From: Pseudomonadota bacterium
Lineage (GTDB): Bacteria; Desulfobacterota; Binatia; Binatales; Binataceae
Direction: 5' to 3'
Length of the DNA: 64,000 nucleotides
NCBI GenBank assembly: GCA_021324455.1
Contig: JAJPJA010000074.1
Location: 1 to 64,000 of the forward strand
A program made the position numbers and the translations under genes. This document shows positions 16,228-25,263 of this stretch, piece by piece. Numbering within the stretch: position 1 is the first letter of the stretch; each line of letters opens with the position of its first letter. The notes beneath the pieces are model-generated. The model was given only the letters and a program-made list of their open reading frames with translations. It had not been told where the DNA came from and did not search any database.

Positions 16228-17527
16228 CCATTTTGCGGCCGGAAGTCTTCGTTCCCCGAAGCTCGGCCCATTGCCGTTCATGTGCCGCCGCTTCCAGCGA
16301 CAGACCGCGGGTCTCGTCAATGAACAGGCCGAAGATCAGCGCGCTGGGAAAGCCCAGCAAAGCGAAGTTTCGAATCACGTTGGCCATCCCGCCCATCGGT
16401 CCAATTAAAGCGGCGATCAGAACCTGGGCGAGGACGGAAAAAATCGCGCCGGTTATCATCTGCCATCCCACCATCGTGGTGCGCAAGGCCGAGGGCAGCA
16501 GTTCGGTTGCGGCCGAATTCGCTCCTACCGTCATGATCGAAGACCCCACCTTGAACCAGCAGTAGCCGGCCAGCAACCACAGCGTGGGATGAGAAGAAGA
16601 TGCGGGCGGACCATGGTAAAACGCCAGCGCGCCGAGCCATGCCGCGCCCCCGAAATAGGCTACTGTCGGCACCCGGCCGAAGCGCTCCGAAGTCCAGGCA
16701 CCGAGCGGAAATCCGGCCATCCCGACCGCCATCCCGAGGGTAACCAGCATGCTGGCGCGCGCCGGGAAAAGGCCGATAATGGAAACCGCGTCGAAATACA
16801 GCCATCCGTTGACCGCTGTCCCCGCCATCGTATCGAGCGCGGCGCAGGCCAGCAGGGTGAGCGCGCGACGGCGGTAGAGGGGATGGAAGATGTCATAAAA
16901 CGACGTTCTCGGCGCCACCTCTTCCGACGAGCTGCGGCTCCAAATCCTCGGCTCCGGCACCATCCGCGATATCGGCACGATCAACCCTACTCCCGCCACC
17001 GCCGGCGCCATCATCCATCGCCACGACAGACCCCATCCGATCACCACCGGAATGACCGGATAGGGCAGAATGCCGCCGACCGCGCTGGCCAACGCGGCGG
17101 CAGCCTGCCCCCGCGCCCGCCGCTTTACCGGCAATTCTTCCGCCAACAGCACAATCGCCGACGAAACTGATCCTCCCAGCAGCGCCGCGACCACGATTTC
17201 GAAGGCCGCGAACAGCGCCGGACCGCTCGCCAGCGCCGCCCCGGCGCTGAACAGCGGCACAAGCGTCATGCTGGTCAGGATGATGCGGCGGCGGCCCACC
17301 CGATCCGCCATCCGGGCCAGTACCAGCGAACCCAGGGCCGAGGTGGACATCCACGCGAACAGCCGCGCCAGGCTGGCCTGGTCAAGCTTGAAGCTGGCGG
17401 CAATCCACGGCGACGCCACCCCGGCAATCGATAGCGTATAGCCCTGATAGACCTGTAGCAGGACGATTGCCGCAATGATCGCGTTACCCTGCCCGCCAAA
17501 GGTCAAAAGGCGGCGCGGCGCGGTCAT
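16202..17527 (-). CDS. MFS transporter
   Basis: The product is about 441 residues with some 12 hydrophobic segments. The loop 2-3 signature RMADRVGRRRIILTS lies near residue 75 and PLGAWTSERFGRVPTVAYFG near 300. The family moves small solutes by proton-coupled antiport or symport, and the layout resembles metabolite/sugar-type carriers. ATG 17527 is preferred because the upstream 41 residues in the track are polar and unlike an MFS start; no strong ribosome-binding site marks either choice. The kelch gene follows with overlap. No regulator is adjacent, so the substrate cannot be inferred. Confidence 0.85.
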   Translation of the reverse strand: MTAPRRLLTFGGQGNAIIAAIVLLQVYQGYTLSIAGVASPWIAASFKLDQASLARLFAWMSTSALGSLVLARMADRVGRRRIILTSMTLVPLFSAGAALASGPALFAAFEIVVAALLGGSVSSAIVLLAEELPVKRRARGQAAAALASAVGGILPYPVIPVVIGWGLSWRWMMAPAVAGVGLIVPISRMVPEPRIWSRSSSEEVAPRTSFYDIFHPLYRRRALTLLACAALDTMAGTAVNGWLYFDAVSIIGLFPARASMLVTLGMAVGMAGFPLGAWTSERFGRVPTVAYFGGAAWLGALAFYHGPPASSSHPTLWLLAGYCWFKVGSSIMTVGANSAATELLPSALRTTMVGWQMITGAIFSVLAQVLIAALIGPMGGMANVIRNFALLGFPSALIFGLFIDETRGLSLEAAAHERQWAELRGTKTSGRKMDDNRQTLS

Positions 17528-17892
17528 CACGGGCGGCTGAAGAAGCGGTCCTTGCCCCGCCGCCGGCCTATTTTCGCGCCCGGACGCCACTACCTGATAT
17601 CGAACGTGATGTGAACCATTTGGGATACGAATCCGCCCCGCCAGGCGCATCCGCTCGCCCGGCTGGCGGTTGAAAAAGGCTTCTCGCTCCTGTTCTGCAC
17701 CTCCCGGATGGCGACGAGGTTAAGGAAAGAAGCCGGTTTTTATACCGAATTTGAGCGCGGCGTCATGGAACCGGATCGCATTTGTGGTTCAAGCGGCTGG
17801 CGGCCAGCCTTAATTCGGGCGGCATAAGGGTTGCACGATCGCGCCATGAGTTCTGCTTCCCACCTATCGCAAGGCCCAGGGGCCGCCAGGAA

Positions 17893-19773
17893 ATGAAGGT
17901 TAAAAAGTCTTCCAGGAGTTCGCTCATCAGGTTTGTCGCCTTTTTGAAGCCGCATTTCGGCTACGTCGCCGCCGCTGCGGCCATGGGAGTGGGAAAATTC
18001 ACGCTGCCGCTCATTTTCCCGCTCGCCTTCAGGTACATCGTTGACGTTCTTCTAAGCTCCCATCCGCACTTGGACGGTGTCAATTCGATAATCGACCGCT
18101 GGTCCGCGGGTTTGGCGTCGATTTTGGGCATGGACGCCTCGCCGCACAGCAAACTGGCCGCCCTGAGTATCGCCCTGCTGGCAACTTACGCCGTCCAGGC
18201 ACTGGCCAGCTACTACCGGAACTACTGGGCCGGTATAGCGGGCAACCGGCTGATCCTCGGCCTGCAATGCCGTCTGTTCTCCCATCTGCAGCGCCTGCCG
18301 CATTCCTTTTTCGATCGCAATCCGGCCGGCGCCATCGTCTCGCGCGTGCTTAACGACGTCACTCAGGCCAACGAACTGGTTAACTCGGCCCTGGTGGACG
18401 TCTGGATGGATGTCATCTCGCTCAGCCTGGTGGTGCTGGCGCTGTTCGCGATGGACTGGAGGCTGGCCCTGGTCTCGATGGGCATCGCGCCGCTGTGGGT
18501 TAGCTTCATGCGCTATTTCTCGCCGCGCATCAAAGCCGTAAGCCATCGGATGCAGGAGAGCGTCGAGGAAATCAACGGCGAGGTGCACGAACGCGTAATG
18601 GGCGCCGCCACCATCAAGTCGTTCGGCCGCGAGGAGGACGAGGCGCGCCAGTTCGCCCGGCGCACCGAACAGCTTTACGCGCGTTCGATCGACAAGGTGC
18701 GCCTCGCCGCCGTGCAAGAGATGCTGATCCAGGTACTGACCCGCAGCGCTCCGATGGTGGTGGTATGGGTGGGCGCCTCGATGATCATGCGCGGCACCAT
18801 GACGTTGGGCACGCTGCTGGCCTTTTTCACCTACCTTGGCTTTTTGTATCTGCCGCTGGAACGGCTGGCGCAGCTCTCGGTGGTGCTGTCGGCGTCGCTG
18901 GCGGCCATCGAGCGCATCTTCGCCTTCCTCGACCTCAAACCCGAGATCGCCGACCATCCGCTGGCGCGGCCCTTCGCCGTGCGCCGCGGCGCGATCGATT
19001 TCGAACAGGTGAAATTCGCCTACCATCCGCGCGACGGCGAGGCCGCGCGCGAAGTCCTGCGCGGCGTCGACCTGCATATCCCGGGCGGGATGCGGGTGGC
19101 ACTGGTGGGCCGTTCCGGAGCGGGGAAAACCACGCTGGCCAACCTGATCCCGCGCTTTTATGACGCCACCGGCGGACGTGTCCTGATCGACGGCAAAGAC
19201 GTCAAACACATGACGCTGAAGTCGCTGCGCGCCAACGTAAGCATCGTCACCCAGGAGCCGTTGCTGTTCAGCTCCAGCATCGCCAGCAACCTTTTGTACG
19301 CCCGCCCCGAGGCAACTTCCGAGATGCTCTGGCAGGCGCTGGAGTTCGCCAATCTGGACCGCTTTGTCAAACAGCTTCCGCACGGAATCGATACGGTTAT
19401 CGGCGAGCGCGGAGTCAAAGTCTCATGCGGGCAGCGCCAGCGCATGGCGTTGGCGCGCGCGTTTCTCAAAGATTCCAAGATCGTCATTCTCGATGAAGCC
19501 ACTTCGGCGGTCGATTCAGAAGCGGAAAATCTCATCCAGGAGGCGATCGATCGCCTGATGGAAGGGCGCACCGTGATTACCATCGCGCATCGGCTGCGCA
19601 GCGCCACCGCCGCCGATCTGATCGTCGTACTGGAAGGCGGCGCGATCGCCGAAATCGGCCCGCACAGCGATCTGATGCGCCGCGGCGGGGTTTACGCGCG
19701 GCTGCTCAGGGAGCAGGCACGCGGTTTGATGATCGACTGGCGCCCGGCGGGAAACCTGCGGCGCGAAGCCTGA
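17893..19773 (+). CDS. ABC exporter (fused membrane and ATPase domains), MsbA-like
   Basis: The product is about 626 residues. Six membrane spans occupy residues 15-340, and a nucleotide-binding domain follows. Walker A GRSGAGKTT is near 407, the Q-loop VTQEPLLF near 455, Walker B KIVILDEATS near 532 and the switch His in IAHRLRSA. The layout matches lipid A/drug exporters, which function as dimers in the inner membrane. The signature motif reads VSCGQRQR instead of LSGGQ, placing Cys at the first glycine. ATG 17893 is preferred to the tracked 17782, because the hydrophobic core begins soon after it and AGGAA precedes it. The gene ends 26 bases before a strong terminator. Confidence 0.9.
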   Translation: MKVKKSSRSSLIRFVAFLKPHFGYVAAAAAMGVGKFTLPLIFPLAFRYIVDVLLSSHPHLDGVNSIIDRWSAGLASILGMDASPHSKLAALSIALLATYAVQALASYYRNYWAGIAGNRLILGLQCRLFSHLQRLPHSFFDRNPAGAIVSRVLNDVTQANELVNSALVDVWMDVISLSLVVLALFAMDWRLALVSMGIAPLWVSFMRYFSPRIKAVSHRMQESVEEINGEVHERVMGAATIKSFGREEDEARQFARRTEQLYARSIDKVRLAAVQEMLIQVLTRSAPMVVVWVGASMIMRGTMTLGTLLAFFTYLGFLYLPLERLAQLSVVLSASLAAIERIFAFLDLKPEIADHPLARPFAVRRGAIDFEQVKFAYHPRDGEAAREVLRGVDLHIPGGMRVALVGRSGAGKTTLANLIPRFYDATGGRVLIDGKDVKHMTLKSLRANVSIVTQEPLLFSSSIASNLLYARPEATSEMLWQALEFANLDRFVKQLPHGIDTVIGERGVKVSCGQRQRMALARAFLKDSKIVILDEATSAVDSEAENLIQEAIDRLMEGRTVITIAHRLRSATAADLIVVLEGGAIAEIGPHSDLMRRGGVYARLLREQARGLMIDWRPAGNLRREA

Positions 19774-19799
19774 TCGGATATTTCCCCGAATCATTCTTC

Positions 19800-19844
19800 G
19801 GGCGTTTCCCCGGCCCTCGCTGAGGAAACGCCCTCTTTTTTTAT
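19800..19844 (+). terminator. Intrinsic terminator after the ABC exporter gene
   Basis: GGGCGTTTCC (19800-19809) pairs perfectly with GGAAACGCCC (19824-19833) across a 14-base loop. It is followed at once by tctttttttatt. This is a textbook rho-independent terminator on the plus strand. Confidence 0.93.
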
Positions 19845-20405
19845 TCCTGAAAATTTCCGCAATACTCCTTCAGCTTCGGCTTGCTCAGCACGGTGGATGC
19901 CGATTCGCCATATTTCGTTGATTTCATTCATGTTTACTGATGCCATGCTATTTCTTCTGAAAATAGGTATTCCTGCAAAAGTACAAAGGAGCGGCCTGGA
20001 ATTCCAAAACAAAAGAAAACGCAGTCGTATAGTGGAAATACTTTTCTACTGCTTGTATAGCGGCGTGTCATTTGTTAAATAGCCGTCATACATGAAGGGG
20101 CTGATAAAATGGCGATAAAAACAAGCTGGCGCAACCCGCTGACGGCATTCTATTTGAGTGTTTCCGCACCCTGAACCGGCGCGTCAGGGAACCGATCTCC
20201 GCTCAACGTCGAATTGACGTTTCGAGCGTGTTTTCGGCGCAAACGGCCCGTTCCGGCGCCTTCTCCTCACTTCCTCACCAGAGATTTCCCCTGCCGATTC
20301 GCCGGCCGACTGTACCTGCTTGCGGGACTCGGGTGAATTGCGCCGCCAATCGGACATGTCCGCGCATGGTTTTACCAGGATAAGAAAGGATTAACGATAA
20401 CGGCC
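19845..20405. other. Gene-poor intergenic region, first half AT-rich
   Basis: No supported gene is visible in about 560 bases. The first half (to about 20110) is much lower in G+C than the flanking genes, with runs such as aaaacaaaagaaaacgcag. The second half returns to typical composition and leads into the secreted protein gene. Small ORFs at 19791-20012 (-) and 19897-20082 (+) lack ribosome-binding sites and family character. The region may hold a promoter or a small RNA; I cannot show either. Confidence 0.5.
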
Positions 20406-22442
20406 ATGGATAGTGGCTATTACGAAATATACCGGTATGTAACTCTCGAAAGGATAAAATTGCGGCCGCTGCCGCATTCGGCCAGGTTTGCTCCGCTGCC
20501 GGTCCTGAGCTGTTTGGCCATCCTGCTCTCTTTGCCGCCGTTCAGCGCAGCGGCGCTCGCCCAGGTTAGCTGCGTTGTGACCATCACTTCGCCTGCCAGC
20601 GGCACCGCAATCGCCGGAACTCAAACGGTCAATATGCTGGAGAGCTGCAGCGGCGGCGCTCCCGGATTCAAGCGGCTTTATGTCGGGCCGGTAGGTTCGA
20701 CCACCATCCTGACCGCGTCATTCGATTTTCCCCCCGGGCCCGCAACTCTGGCATGGAATACAACTTCGATACCCAACGGTTCCTATCATCTGAATGTGAT
20801 CGAGTGGGACGCGACCGGATCGATAAAGGAAGGCGGCACGACGCAGGACACCATCGTCACCATCTCCAACGTCGCGGGAGGGTCGTCGCTTCCCACCTTC
20901 AGCGTCATCTGTCCGCCGGGCTTTCCATGCCCGGCAAGCGGGCTGCTTACATTCGAGCAGGGCGGCCAGCCGGTGACTGCCAATGCGGTATTTGTAACCA
21001 GCGCGGCGGCGCCGACCGCGACGCCTTCGCGCGCCCCCACCGCAACGCCATCGCGGGCGCCGGCCGCCACCCCCGCACCGACCAGAACCGCGAGCCCGGC
21101 GCCGACCTCAACCGCCACGCCAGCGGCTTCGGCCACGCCTACTCCGGTGCTGGGCGGCGCCGTGATGAAGGCCAACGACTTTCTCAACACCATGGGCGCG
21201 GTCACACATGACATTCAGAAACTGGAGTCGGCCACCGCAATCATAAACGGATTCAGGTACACCGGTTTGCGCATCGGCCGCGACGACGCGACGCATTCCA
21301 GCAGCGGCGCGGGCAGCGTGCAGGATTTGTGCAACATCCATGCCGCCACCGGCGTCAAATATCATGAACTGCCGATCGTGGACGACGGCGACGCCAGTGT
21401 CTCCGATACCAGGGCCATGTGGGATCAATTGGCCGGCTGCGGCGGGATGCTCGAGGCCGAGGGACCCAACGAGCCCAACAATGGTCCGTTCTTTTACGCC
21501 GGCGCGACCTGCAGCATGGGCAGTTCCTTTCTGCCGTGCGCGCACTACCAAGCCGACCTCTACAAGATGGTCAAGAGCGATCCGCTGCTGCGCAACTTCC
21601 GGGTCGCGGGTCTGACCGAACCCGGCGCCGAACCCGACAATGTCGGCCTGCAGTTTCTCGCCATCCCCTCCGGATCCGGCCTGGCGATGCCCGACGGCAC
21701 GGTTTACGCCGATATCGCCAATACTCACAACTACGTGCAGGGCAACGGGACCGCGGGAACCACCCTGATGGATAATCACGCGCGCCTGGCCGAAACCATC
21801 CAGGCGGGTCCATTCGATCACTACGGCAACTACTGGGGCGCCACCTGGAACCGGCAGTTTGCCGGCGCCAGCAGCGGCCAGAACGCGCGCCCCAAAGAGA
21901 CCACGGAAACCGGCTGGAACATCTACAAGCCCGGCGCCAACATCGGATGGGATATGATGGCGCGCCTGGTGACCGACGTTTTCCTCGACGCCCCTCAGCT
22001 CGGATGGAGCGAAACCATCGTCTACAAAATGTTTGAAGAACCGCCCTACGACACCGGCAACGGGATGTTCAATCGCAACGGCGACGAGGCCGACGCCGGC
22101 AACGCCACCGCCCTGGGGCTCTACATCCACAACCTGACCGCGATCCTGTCCGACAACAGCTCGGCATTCAGCGCGACCCCGGTTGCCCTGAGCCTGTCAG
22201 GCCTGCCCCCGACCGGGTATTATCAGCTTATGCAAAAAAGCAGCGGCGTGCATGAACTGGTGCTGTGGGGCGAGGCCTTCGCCAGCCGTACCGCGAGCAC
22301 GGTAACCGTAACCCTGCCGAAGACCGCGGCGAGCATCAAGGTGTACGATATCACCAGCGGCACCGCACCGATTCAGTCGCTGACCAACGCCGCATCGGTG
22401 CGGGTAACGTTGACCGACCACGCGGTAATTGTGGAGTTTTGA
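20406..22442 (+). CDS. Secreted clan-A glycosidase-like protein with Ig-like domain and Thr/Pro linker
   Basis: This 678-residue protein begins with an atypically long signal region (hydrophobic core near residues 32-52). An Ig-like domain follows (about 55-190; VTITSPASGTAIAGTQ). Next come a TPSRAPTATPSRAPAATP linker (about 200-250) and a 420-residue C-terminal domain. That domain has EGPNEPNNG near 355 and TETGWN near 499. These fit the acid/base NEP and nucleophile E motifs of clan GH-A barrels, about 143 residues apart. It is probably an extracellular glycan hydrolase, but no precise GH family was recognised. ATG 20406 is the only good start, with AAGGA about 14 bases upstream. It is monocistronic. 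Confidence 0.75.
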   Translation: MDSGYYEIYRYVTLERIKLRPLPHSARFAPLPVLSCLAILLSLPPFSAAALAQVSCVVTITSPASGTAIAGTQTVNMLESCSGGAPGFKRLYVGPVGSTTILTASFDFPPGPATLAWNTTSIPNGSYHLNVIEWDATGSIKEGGTTQDTIVTISNVAGGSSLPTFSVICPPGFPCPASGLLTFEQGGQPVTANAVFVTSAAAPTATPSRAPTATPSRAPAATPAPTRTASPAPTSTATPAASATPTPVLGGAVMKANDFLNTMGAVTHDIQKLESATAIINGFRYTGLRIGRDDATHSSSGAGSVQDLCNIHAATGVKYHELPIVDDGDASVSDTRAMWDQLAGCGGMLEAEGPNEPNNGPFFYAGATCSMGSSFLPCAHYQADLYKMVKSDPLLRNFRVAGLTEPGAEPDNVGLQFLAIPSGSGLAMPDGTVYADIANTHNYVQGNGTAGTTLMDNHARLAETIQAGPFDHYGNYWGATWNRQFAGASSGQNARPKETTETGWNIYKPGANIGWDMMARLVTDVFLDAPQLGWSETIVYKMFEEPPYDTGNGMFNRNGDEADAGNATALGLYIHNLTAILSDNSSAFSATPVALSLSGLPPTGYYQLMQKSSGVHELVLWGEAFASRTASTVTVTLPKTAASIKVYDITSGTAPIQSLTNAASVRVTLTDHAVIVEF

Positions 22443-22461
22443 GCCGTCCGCGCCACAGGAC

Positions 22462-22490
22462 GCTCGCCCATCAGCCGGACAGGGGCGAGC
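22462..22490 (+). other. Hairpin downstream of the clan-A protein gene
   Basis: GCTCGCCC pairs perfectly with GGGCGAGC across a 13-base loop shortly after the stop codon. No T-tract follows, so it could be a weak or factor-dependent terminator, or an RNA-stabilising end. Confidence 0.35.
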
Positions 22491-22538
22491 TCGCGGCTTC
22501 TTCAATGGCCATCCGGTTTCTTGTAGCTTCTGGCTCAG

Positions 22539-22622
22539 GCGAGAGTGGCGGAACGGCAGACGCGCCGGACTTAGGATCCGGTGCCGCAAGGCGTGGGGGT
22601 TCAAGTCCCCCCTCTCGCACCA
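22539..22622 (+). tRNA. tRNA-Leu(UAG)
   Basis: The acceptor arm GCGAGAG pairs with CTCTCGC. The anticodon stem CCGGA/TCCGG encloses CTTAGGA, giving anticodon UAG for CUA codons. A long variable arm (TGCCGCAAGGCGT) marks a class II tRNA. The T arm GGGGG-TTCAAGT-CCCCC is intact, and the 3' CCA is encoded. All helices pair, so the gene looks functional. Confidence 0.96.
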
Positions 22623-22623
22623 A

Positions 22624-22641
22624 CGGTTCTTAACAGAACCG
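22624..22641 (+). other. Hairpin directly after tRNA-Leu
   Basis: CGGTTCT pairs with AGAACCG around TAAC, one base after the encoded CCA. There is no following T-tract. It may help 3' processing or weak termination of the tRNA transcript. Confidence 0.35.
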
Positions 22642-22672
22642 ATCCGGATCCTTCAGCATCGAAAACCGGGTC

Positions 22673-23749
22673 CTACACCCGCTCGATTACTTCGCGCGCG
22701 ATTTGCTCGATACAATCGCCAAAGCCGTCCATCGGAGGATTGAGGAAAATCTGCGACAGCCCGGCTCTTTCCAATGCACGGATATGCTCGACCACCTGCT
22801 CGCGCGGACCGGCAATGGTGCTGTAGCGGATGGCTTCAGGAGTGACGAATTTCCATTCGCCCGGTTCGACGTAGGCGCAATGCCCCAGATGCAGCTCCAG
22901 ATAGCGCTCTTGCGCCGGCGTGCGCATCGCGCCGACATGATCCAGATATGCCTGGAACAGCGGGCGCAGCGCCGCGGGCAGCGACTGGGGGCGGGCGTAT
23001 CCGGCCGCCACCGCGTGCAGGTTGGCCATCACCCACGGCCCCGCCATCATGCGCACACGCGGCGAGTCGAAGTCCTCGCCCGGCTTGAGCACGACCACAT
23101 GGGTCAGCGATACGATTGGAAAATGCGCCGGCAGCGTCCGTCCCGCCCGCGCGGCGCCGGCCTCAATGCTGCGCTTGACCCGCTCAAGACGCTCCGGAGT
23201 CAGCACGCCGGTGGTAACGCATCCGTCGCCCAATTCGCCGGCCAGTTCCAGCGTCCTGGGGCCGTTGGCCGCGACATAGAACGGGATCGGCCCGTCAAGG
23301 TTGATGAAATGGCGATCGCGATGCAGGAAGCGGATCTTGCGCTCCAATCCTTCGGCCTTGTAGATGGCCTCGCCGCGCTTGAGCAGGTCGCGGATCACAC
23401 GGCATTGCTCGCGAAACTCCGCATACTTGACCGGCGGCAGGCCCATCACGCGCCGTCCCGTATGCCCGGTGCCAAAACCCAGCATGACGCGCCCCGGCGC
23501 CAGCTCATTGATAGTGCCGATAGCGGCGGCGGTGACCGGCGCAATCCGGTTGGCCGCGACCGCCACTCCGGTGGCCAGCTTGATGCGGGTGGTATTGACG
23601 GCGGCCAGCGCCATGCACGCCCACACGTCGCCCCAAATCATGTGCGAATCGGGAATCCAGGCATGGCTGTAGCCCAGCTGCTCGGCCAGCTTCGGATCGC
23701 TCATCGCGCGCTGCGGCCGGGTAAAAATAAGCGTACCGAATTCCATCAT
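22673..23749 (-). CDS. LLM-class flavin-dependent oxidoreductase
   Basis: The 358-residue product has the luciferase-like TIM barrel. AEQLGYSHAWIPDSHMIWGD lies near residues 22-42, LATGVAVAANRIAPVTAAAIGTINELAPGRVMLGFGTGHTGRRVMGLPP near 58-105 and the late block PREQVVEHIRALERAGLSQIFL. Members use FMN or coenzyme F420, and the sequence alone does not settle which. GAGGAG lies directly before ATG 23749; a second ATG follows at 23746. The gene is convergent with tRNA-Leu and divergent from another LLM gene at 24304. The substrate is unknown. Confidence 0.87.
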   Translation of the reverse strand: MMEFGTLIFTRPQRAMSDPKLAEQLGYSHAWIPDSHMIWGDVWACMALAAVNTTRIKLATGVAVAANRIAPVTAAAIGTINELAPGRVMLGFGTGHTGRRVMGLPPVKYAEFREQCRVIRDLLKRGEAIYKAEGLERKIRFLHRDRHFINLDGPIPFYVAANGPRTLELAGELGDGCVTTGVLTPERLERVKRSIEAGAARAGRTLPAHFPIVSLTHVVVLKPGEDFDSPRVRMMAGPWVMANLHAVAAGYARPQSLPAALRPLFQAYLDHVGAMRTPAQERYLELHLGHCAYVEPGEWKFVTPEAIRYSTIAGPREQVVEHIRALERAGLSQIFLNPPMDGFGDCIEQIAREVIERV

Positions 23750-24303
23750 TCTCCTCTTGTCATACGGCCACTGAGTGTAGACGCAAGTCCGCCCCGATGC
23801 GCCTTAAACAATACTTCTCCAAAAGCGGCTGCGCGAGTCGCTGATTGTACACAAACCTGAGTAGTGCGGATGACAGAGCGACATGTTCGGCGGTCTCGGG
23901 CCGACTATGCGCCGCGGCGACCGAATGCTCGATTCGGATCGGGCGCAGCGCCTTGCAGGACCGCGGCCGGCGCCGCCGTCTTTGCGTGAAGAAATCCGGC
24001 GCGCCGCATGCGCGCGTTATGCCGAAGCTGTTGCGGCGGGGAGCCGCTGGCCGAATCGATCGACTGCGACGATCGTTTGATCCCCAATCTTAGAGATAAA
24101 GCCTCCTGTGGTGTTACTGACCAGACTCTCCAAACCGCTGGCGGTATTGAAGCCGCCGGTAGTGTTAGCGTGGTTTAAAGTCCCTGCTCACGCATCATCC
24201 GCGTTTTCTGCCTCAGTCCGGCGCGGGCGCCGGGGCCCGTCCTTACGCATAACGCATCGACGCCGCTGGCCGCGCCGCGAGGTTCGTGTTAGTCGTTGCG
24301 GGC
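23750..24303. other. Intergenic region between two divergent LLM genes
   Basis: About 550 bases separate the two divergent genes and should hold both promoters. A plus-strand ORF at 23883-24080 would encode 65 residues with an amphipathic run (LREEIRRAACARYAEAVAAG). It has no clear ribosome-binding site and no recognised family, so I do not call it a gene. No RNA structure or repeat stood out. Confidence 0.45.
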
Positions 24304-25146
24304 ATGAAAATCGGACTATTCGGCATCAATCACGGGCCGTGCGCGGTGCCGGCGACTGCCGCGGCGGTGGCGCGCGCGGCCGAGAATGCGGGCTTCGACA
24401 GCTTATGGACCGGCGAGCATATCGTGCTGCCCGATCCGCAGGCGCCGCCATCGCCGGTTCCCGCGCATGCGCCGTTCATCGATTCCGCCGTCGCGCTCGC
24501 CTATGTGGCGGCGCACACCTCGAAGATTCGGCTCGGCACCGGCATCATTATTCTGCCGCAGCGCAATCCGGTGGTTTTGGCCAAGGAACTCGCTTCGGTG
24601 GATGTGGTGTCCAGCGGCCGTCTGATCTTCGGCATCGGCATCGGCTATCTCAAGCCGGAGTTCGACGCGATCGGAGCGCCGTTCGATCACAAGGGACCGC
24701 GTACGGAAGATTTTCTCGCCGCGATGATTGCGTTGTGGAGCATGGAGAAGCCCGAATATCACGGGCGGTTCGTCTCCTTCGGCGGAATCAATGCGATGCC
24801 GCGGCCGGTGCAAAAGCCCCATCCCGAGATCGTGTTCGGCGGCCATACCAGGAGCGCCTACAGCCGCGCCGCACGGCTGGCGCGCGGATGGTTCGGTTTT
24901 GCGCTGGACGCCGACGGCGCCGCCCGATGTATCGAAGATCTGCGCCAGGCCTGCAAAGAGGCGGGGCGCAGCTTCGAGGATTTGGAAATCAGCGTCACCC
25001 CGCGCGGACGTATTGAGCGGGAGGCCGCAAAACGTTTCGCGCAAGCCGGCGTGCATCGCCTCATCCTGGTGCATCGCGGACGCAGCGAGCAGGAAGTCCT
25101 GCAATTCATCGCGCAGACCGAACGCGAACTTATCGGCAAGGTCTGA
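24304..25146 (+). CDS. LLM-class oxidoreductase, F420-type by subfamily look
   Basis: The product is about 280 residues of the luciferase-like superfamily. It starts MKIGLFGINHGPCA and has ENAGFDSLWTGEHIVLP near 30, IRLGTGIIILPQRNPVVLAKELASVDVVSSGRL near 75-107 and the C-terminal block AKRFAQAGVHRLILV. The short length and TGEHIVLP pattern resemble the actinobacterial F420-dependent subfamily, but an FMN enzyme is not excluded. ATG 24304 starts the first beta strand; the tracked GTG at 24286 adds six residues. A strong terminator lies 16 bases after the stop. Confidence 0.87.
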   Translation: MKIGLFGINHGPCAVPATAAAVARAAENAGFDSLWTGEHIVLPDPQAPPSPVPAHAPFIDSAVALAYVAAHTSKIRLGTGIIILPQRNPVVLAKELASVDVVSSGRLIFGIGIGYLKPEFDAIGAPFDHKGPRTEDFLAAMIALWSMEKPEYHGRFVSFGGINAMPRPVQKPHPEIVFGGHTRSAYSRAARLARGWFGFALDADGAARCIEDLRQACKEAGRSFEDLEISVTPRGRIEREAAKRFAQAGVHRLILVHRGRSEQEVLQFIAQTERELIGKV

Positions 25147-25162
25147 GCAGCGCCGTTCTCTT

Positions 25163-25207
25163 CGAAACCAGCGCTCAGACATGCGCTGGTTTCGCTTTTG
25201 GCCTTTT
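25163..25207 (+). terminator. Intrinsic terminator after LLM gene
   Basis: CGAAACCAGCGC (25163-25174) pairs perfectly over 12 bases with GCGCTGGTTTCG (25183-25194) around an 8-base loop. It is followed by cttttggcctttt. It separates the LLM gene from the acyl-CoA dehydrogenase cassette. Confidence 0.88.
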
Positions 25208-25263
25208 ACCGCGCTTTTGGCTAGGTTGTTCCCAGCCGCGACAATACGGAGGTCGGCAATTCG

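Noticed and set aside
23883-24080. 65-residue plus-strand ORF between LLM genes
   Set aside because: No ribosome-binding site or family; a GC-rich frame of this length is expected by chance.
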